Assembly (NCBI GenBank): GCA_947492235.1
Contig: CANLLZ010000001.1
Coordinates: 310,001 to 374,000, forward strand
DNA length: 64,000 nt
Reading direction: 5' to 3'
Origin: an uncultured Altererythrobacter sp.
GTDB lineage: Bacteria; Pseudomonadota; Alphaproteobacteria; Sphingomonadales; Sphingomonadaceae
Part shown: piece after piece, positions 63,501 to 64,000 of the stretch
Position numbering within the stretch: the stretch's first letter is position 1
Layout of the letters: each line of letters starts with the position of its first letter
Notes under the pieces: model-generated
Seen by the model: only the letters and a program-made list of their open reading frames with translations
Databases searched by the model: none
What the model was told of the DNA's origin: nothing
Position numbers and translations under genes: made by a program

Positions 63501-64000
63501 GACGCTCTTCGCCCAGTCCCTCAATGCCCGTACCGACGATGAAGTGTTCGTCGATGAGCTGCAGGTGGCTGACACTTCGAATATCGACGCAGGCTCAATG
63601 ACTATTCGCCTTGCTGCTGCTGGCACATTCCTGTCACGCACCATCGGCGACACGATTATCGAAGAGCTGCGGACGAGCGATCTTGCCGACCTGCAAGCGG
63701 CCAATATGCAAATCGCCTTGCTCGAAAGTGGCGGCTCGATTGATCTGGATGTCGGGTCGGCACAAATCGACTCGATTGTCGCGGGCGCGGATCTGGATAT
63801 TCTTGCCCAGACGGACATCGTATTCGGCACCGCGGAGAGCGGCGGTTCGACCACGATCAACGCCGGTCAATTGATCGAAGGAGACACGTTGACCGCAGGC
63901 GGAGACGTCAATCTGTCGGCAGAGACCATCCGTATCGGGAACATCTCCGGAGAGAATATCGGGATTGCCGTGACCGGCGATCTGGCATTCGACTCGATTG
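48502..64000 (+). CDS. Giant beta-solenoid filamentous adhesin (LktA/FhaB-like), partial at the right edge
   Basis: One frame runs without a stop from ATG 48502 (GAGGA 7 bases upstream) to the window edge: at least 5166 codons. The N terminus is a long basic signal peptide (MTRTLSRQRRQLDTFSDLYAR... ending GAAMAQ near residue 50). Residues about 82-165 resemble the two-partner-secretion domain (NALNSFSVFDVG, IGGNVFFVDSHGFVVGETG, INVGSLTVVTPT). The rest is rich in Gly, Ala, Ser, Thr, Val and Asp with alternating short strands, as in filamentous hemagglutinins and leukotoxin LktA-type adhesins. A Gly/Thr linker lies at residues 919-936. Probable role: surface attachment or biofilm, exported by a TpsB/Omp85 pore not seen here. 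Very few cysteines. Confidence 0.88.
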   Translation, partial: MTRTLSRQRRQLDTFSDLYARLGSKRTRRLAYLTTSALVLGGAQGAAMAQTVTQVTTDGRTDTTVTNPAGSNTTTVTTNTRSGGNALNSFSVFDVGAPDTVNLIVPEDVNALVNIVRDKAVTIDGTVNSLVGGDIGGNVFFVDSHGFVVGETGTINVGSLTVVTPTSGFVDDIIDATGGISTAALGSLMAGDVPLSSSGNVVIRGAVNAANGVSLTARDVTVGVGGSVKAGLKGNNPLFQSSVNINNLRPGARMVELQGRIEIVAEDVTLGGTLDATGTATPGAISVVAEQQKSSASDTLLTNTSASASIRQGAQSVIRGGEISLSATAGRTVVQGLADADASVSIAGRIEGTGVSITADAAATATKAASLTSIFTAGLDTAEGIFGDMQLFDVFVPLFDTAAALPLPTENIGYASVESNALVHVGATANIRTTLGGDVLLRSNALQSFKQAPISGSLIGLTFASVDGSAATNIARGATVASAGDLAIASHNTAIANLQVATSTDATPFGVTLAALDADIAANTTVDRLANINVRGDLSVIGRNDTSYSVNSKVEAKGTGKVGIAAAVAVTNAEATALLDADVGQGNLQPANVLVEASSVGALSDVSASTTVGGSAGPEIAGVRDLTSAVNSIQNTLVNRAAGKLFETASAAGVLPKIGSVIAYRDSSATSVARISGDVTASGTIAVVANRIDGGARTSATSAVASDTKDKEDNTPLAVNAAIAVNLGENETLALVAPNANLAAGKVGVQANYSQPRPYQWDNLAGAWETVGNMGDDFAGSLAGLFGSLSGLRNTGAYATGNAEAKGSASKDVNINGVVNYFERDNVTSAWVGSGASIIATDPTGDAGWNVEASGGDASLFMDPAELTAGTPGLSLGDGGAIPTFDFDTALSIGANSVIETLFLSGSKAGLRSEPSDPGTGGGTGGGTGGGTGGTGDDAGVAVGGVFTMTDIENSTLSGVAAGANLQSAGEIAVGADADTTSYVIAPGSGKGGDAGATGVVAVSLLDEATHASIANTAFVSAPIVSVDANQGVNIWSLTGALAGADKVGVGVSVAVNDLNTDTSAIIGDNSGDAALAAGIDASAGDSVASTAQGVFNADTLSVTAATRGQAGALSIGLASAGTSEPPSGDSQGGGLSGLVGGAKGKLKQISGTIDSVKGALDPLINPVGNLLNSGANTAADSGKTQMASTDATTPPPADAVGGADAIDFSKISEPAKQGFAIGVAGSGSVGLYDATTTADVANITRGTFSTDGSSAADTTVQAVRNASYFTLSGAVARIKGGPDSKGVGIAGALALTEDSGDTLARMVNVDAPNAGDTSVEALSGGFTVGVGIGAAVTSGQQSSAIAASGTLSFLHGATNAIVANSALTGAPGANLAVRGYNNTQIGLGGGSFYKGGSAGVGATVTLSLVGDSQTINPLTGQAYDFVGAHVSDTQADFERLAVEAQAPIRLITAAATGGISGNDGTAISIGAAYSEISRTVSASVTGSVITARANDSGLDACEDETCGLLVSAGTEGSLALDQAIGAATARDAGFDFTGDVLNGAFSNQPNGAAIYTVAGLFQSGKNAAGLGFAGGNITDTYSATIAASRVDAAESGVAVVTKDTATVAALSAGASISRGNGGLAFMGSATANLVRNTDRASITGGTAFDGTTAGIAARDVTVLADANASIASLAGNIAAGQGTSAGVSVAFNQIDRAIDASISGIDITPTGDVSVSASADGQIRTLSVSGAGGSDTALTGSFTINNIADDVAASIAGGANIAGAGADYVTVQSVNASDVEAIAGSLAVSANGSGAGIAVAVNVMEGTNAARISGANITANDVDVLGVSTGDIGVASVGGAVGAGSAGIGGSITTNILNSATSARINGGSVITAANNASVQATNLGRIFAASGAIGIGNSAGVGVGVTTNVLNAQTIATVDNSTITARGEGAGRVVSDGIAGGGLDTSSLVCLTDECVDQGTNNTRFENTFLVGGAGSGLLPDQQVPTFGTKTVKGLSVGASSAQNVAVLSAAAGVSGGSAGVGVDVGVSVLSGNTSSRIYRSDVVGNADVVAGAYGTVGQAVAGIGGASSVGIGAAASATKFTQNVSAKIDGGTVTGDASKGEGASVQAYNNQQAFALTAGFAGSGSASVAGSVNVNLFDSDTSATIDNGAVVNTGAVTVDAETFNAVGGVTGAIGIGGSVGASGAFNVTTMKDRTVARIGNMSDPQRTSITAGGDVSVAASGIGKYSGLAVSGAGGGNVGVGGIVNVIQIESDVQSGLYNTNVRAGANDVDVTADLDTQLNQISGGIGIGGFAGLGVAVNVGIIRDKASAEVIGGDIVSGGLTVDASKTRRADSLTLSAGGGIGGVAGVVNVLIVGSAPNVDDDGDDDGLSSGDTQEVLGRVDSVSNTDFLSGNPSLSAGQRTAASTAGTGRVTNALDSTANANTVARISQSTVVSDTVSVSGTDKTASDAQLGAIAGGAGALAALVGYTRINGSVEALASGDITASEISVNAASDDIEGTNIFGEELVAGRVRGVAGAVGGVGAAGVVANVSIGTSVGASAEGNLAGDNGGTLGVSASDSSSGIADGNGAAAGGVGVGVSVAIAERTGSISATLAQNTLATNFTGIAVDAASAGSISASTIALSGGILGSGSGSLATANDETVVLAAVEDGVETVFGAGGLTIDARSASDTAATALGASVAGSVAIGASIALATNNAQVSATDDALMHVGTGNLAVRAALNGVGTSAEAGAAAGGVLGGAQASVATARNNGTILARMSSDALVGAVDVAAINDSRVSSDAKGISAGIVAVGAVVSVAESNSNTRALIGDFSPGSTGLFVQAGSVSVRADSTDTTTPYALAGSGGLVSGSAARADNINTSVTSAEILSGDVISAGNLTLSAQHTAGIGSVADARQASAVGFSGAEVNNTIAATTAATVGNSVRLAALNIDIDSNNNFVSTRLPNGGTISAYGGGGGAINGSAVTIDTDVTGSSNVIISDNATLLVDGNPVDILKNGLTDVRALNIDASSTLALTDFGQLELGAGIAIPIVSLSADANLGNLVLIGENTTLQSSGAIGIGSWTRGNLVNDAKVKVYGLAGAGGAETEATLNTSQFVTIGANADLLAYGNLRLGAGRASSGAETNTIDATAGTRVYNNTAIPITALLDAGGRANSANALVINDGARIRTVLDADLVADQGTVNASGVAIGTNPYLDLFSSETRAGSASSTGTGTIQLGGSVEAGVAHNQSVIVDEDGGVTTSSTLGDTGGLPNFSVAAQYQRFGQDPRSAAVVVSPIYAAAGDINVIADSIAEIGGTTASLTANGDVDVLIDNASQAALIPGEIYIPNAGSGLVNFAGNASPTGSGISITQSPTTDVPAITIRNSYDAFAVGGNGLGSPISISQPIFNPGGSVAIENVSGDIAQTGQITASQVRILAPNGSFVVSQSGIYSPVDPTGQWDATAIRLADEWDVVTYMANFLLSPGSLTSPTFIPGEYDSVLRSIIRQTVGTVTGITSSNQQFGFAQVFGRLPFQENDQKTERVPFAPWLIASSIPGFTQAFLVPEVNAGLRFTLQPGRRGYVADSTFNWWGPYSYAGKDDFNDGFIHKYSTIVPVAQAIEASAARQNTSGAAASGISAKSIEISADAININATLSAGALTERSVTIDPSAQAHIDRYVAAGSPTASGNGFTVVNGYLSLDGFTSSQGTPLGAPVSGDDTVGPPGQAVSNPSFGKIATGYDGRRTITAADGSQIANPDFGKIVVADVTAAGGGSITLDGGIINTDGQGNGNLIVRNGFGEVDVNNQTQTAIVLGDISTGTGDQTGIIKITDHYKENGLGSNLTTWYVSEQGGGPVTTYDNRNGATEFATARVVSQTADGGSVAYDPFANIRYGWNDQYTVRRNVNFTDNINTATVTPWLFTGGTNNENFARGPSYVFFGNPSDPFFRSEIIASQQSSVNYGIRWRNFAFINRPDYHNPESVVWNYRIYTRAGVTIRNSVRADNAIGIGFEGASSGRVSVISDADVALAGDVSNTSGYTFIGTDGAIVDAGGSIQSGPRTLLSALGDIGSADAPINLISGVPGGGRTNLLGANIYVSNEGDLALGVVDANFGAGTVDLTATGDILSVDNLSTSTPAIVASELSLTSTGGAIGNADKPLTFVADRVSAQADGDITLTQSFGNIVVDRIRSTNGGITLEARDGTITGALPTEAERAAFETENQQAWQQLGLLDQDSGGLAVSRYEGSVNSAYALYWQIDGLIDPGNSNRLRDEGRTLFGAQAASALGVANPTNAQIDSYVLGLYSEAGTTVSDAPGVDPAALATRDVAFDFMLDETDPLFTELISGAQWEEGALSTVIGTTRLIDTRSNDTQTAATGTNLQAQTGISLTSNGSPDIPRVTVQVTSNGDSSRYFVVTGPGTGYTPTANTNAPGQFTLSEIKDLLATARNPVPTQISDSTYEFELGGFKPVTANTEDGMIEVTSNNDFTLDIEGDILLSTITADVGGTLFLRTTNGNVLNGTPSTLTLAGKLSLEAAGFAGTVADPLRFSAFDPSQPFSILDITTGQGFNIDVIGSAATIGNLSFSGLGSISADGGITRSSDVPGSALIAGNGGTLVLDAGSSAIGLALQPLDLDVASDTRLSLNAAAAYLSTQAGGQSGGDLTLADVTIDGALSINAGGAIAQSAGVSAPIRAGTVSLLAGSTIGGAAPLNLDTAGGEVRSVGTGDVNLSITNSANADPINLVAGAAGGSLTIAADGSLILGDTGAQGSIDLQTASGNLTVGDVTSDDGDISFASAGDFAGGNLAAVNGAISGNANGALEFGGSASDGATSLTANGPIAFTGVMTSNTGIALSTPGDISGGSIEAGGSVAVQGGGVNLTGVLGDSLVLQAANGMSIAELESVGDANLQAASANIGNVAVGGQLVVTTTGELAIASGLAFGAALDSGGDITIGSLNGDGGDLTVNAAGALTAESLIEFEQIDLSAAQIDVQSLVGNAINTASTGASSFGLFFANNAATIDARSLQATTLFAQSLNARTDDEVFVDELQVADTSNIDAGSMTIRLAAAGTFLSRTIGDTIIEELRTSDLADLQAANMQIALLESGGSIDLDVGSAQIDSIVAGADLDILAQTDIVFGTAESGGSTTINAGQLIEGDTLTAGGDVNLSAETIRIGNISGENIGIAVTGDLAFDSI
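51256..51309 (+). repeat. Gly/Thr-rich linker repeat in the giant adhesin
   Basis: Four GTGGG-type units in tandem (residues 919-936), followed by GDD. A flexible hinge between the first third of the protein and the following solenoid. Confidence 0.7.
53881..55570 (+). repeat. Array of about 55-residue degenerate repeats in the giant adhesin
   Basis: Units start near 53881, 54031, 54196, 54553, 54712, 54880, 55039, 55216, 55378 and 55535. Each has a hydrophobic G-x-G-V/I-x-V-N-V strand, then A-x-I-x-N/G-G at mid-unit and V-x-V-x-A at the end. The period is 150-177 bases (50-59 residues); one interval is doubled by an insertion carrying a Cys pair. The divergence shows old duplication. Confidence 0.7.

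Overview
The window is GC-rich, gene-dense chromosomal DNA from an alphaproteobacterium, most likely of the order Sphingomonadales (Erythrobacter- or Sphingomonas-like). The indications are an alphaproteobacterial division and cell-wall (dcw) order ending in a long-linker ftsZ, an obg-proB pair, a cobA-DUF2849-cysI-DUF934-cysH sulfur block, and two short palindromic repeat families that I associate with sphingomonad intergenic DNA. The taxonomic call is inference; there is no rRNA gene in the window.

Layout. 1-9680 is a mixed housekeeping stretch: an M17 aminopeptidase cut by the left edge, map, ccmAB, phhB, a short-chain dehydrogenase, an S9 peptidase, an AlkA-type glycosylase, a [2Fe-2S] ferredoxin, a cysteine synthase and two unassigned envelope proteins. 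9680-29285 is a complete dcw cluster on the + strand: mraZ-rsmH-ftsL-ftsI-murE-murF-mraY-murD-ftsW-murG-murC-murB-ddl-ftsQ-ftsA-ftsZ. Most junctions overlap by 1-14 bases, so it should behave as one long operon making lipid II and the division ring. A palindromic repeat sits between murB and ddl, and ftsZ has its own leader.

29369-38974 carries a TPR/SPOR envelope protein, a YbjN protein, proC, a Bax-inhibitor-like membrane protein with a good promoter candidate and a strong terminator behind it, a polyproline lipoprotein, obg, proB, an NDUFA9-like dehydratase, and a MerR regulator divergent from a small membrane protein.

38989-46380 (all - strand) is a sulfur block. cobA supplies the siroheme precursor, cysI reduces sulfite, and cysH is a CC/CxxC (Fe-S) type reductase; DUF2849 and DUF934 are embedded among them. 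Upstream lie sseA, metC and an MscS-type channel with tandem DPETGE repeats. 46460-48354 holds a Pro/Thr-rich envelope protein and queF.

48502-64000 is a single uninterrupted reading frame of at least 5166 codons that runs off the right edge. It encodes a giant secreted beta-solenoid adhesin with a two-partner-secretion-like N terminus, arrays of about 55-residue repeats, two isolated C-x4-C pairs and three non-repetitive islands. It is the most unusual object in the window. No insertion sequence, CRISPR array, rRNA or tRNA gene was recognised.
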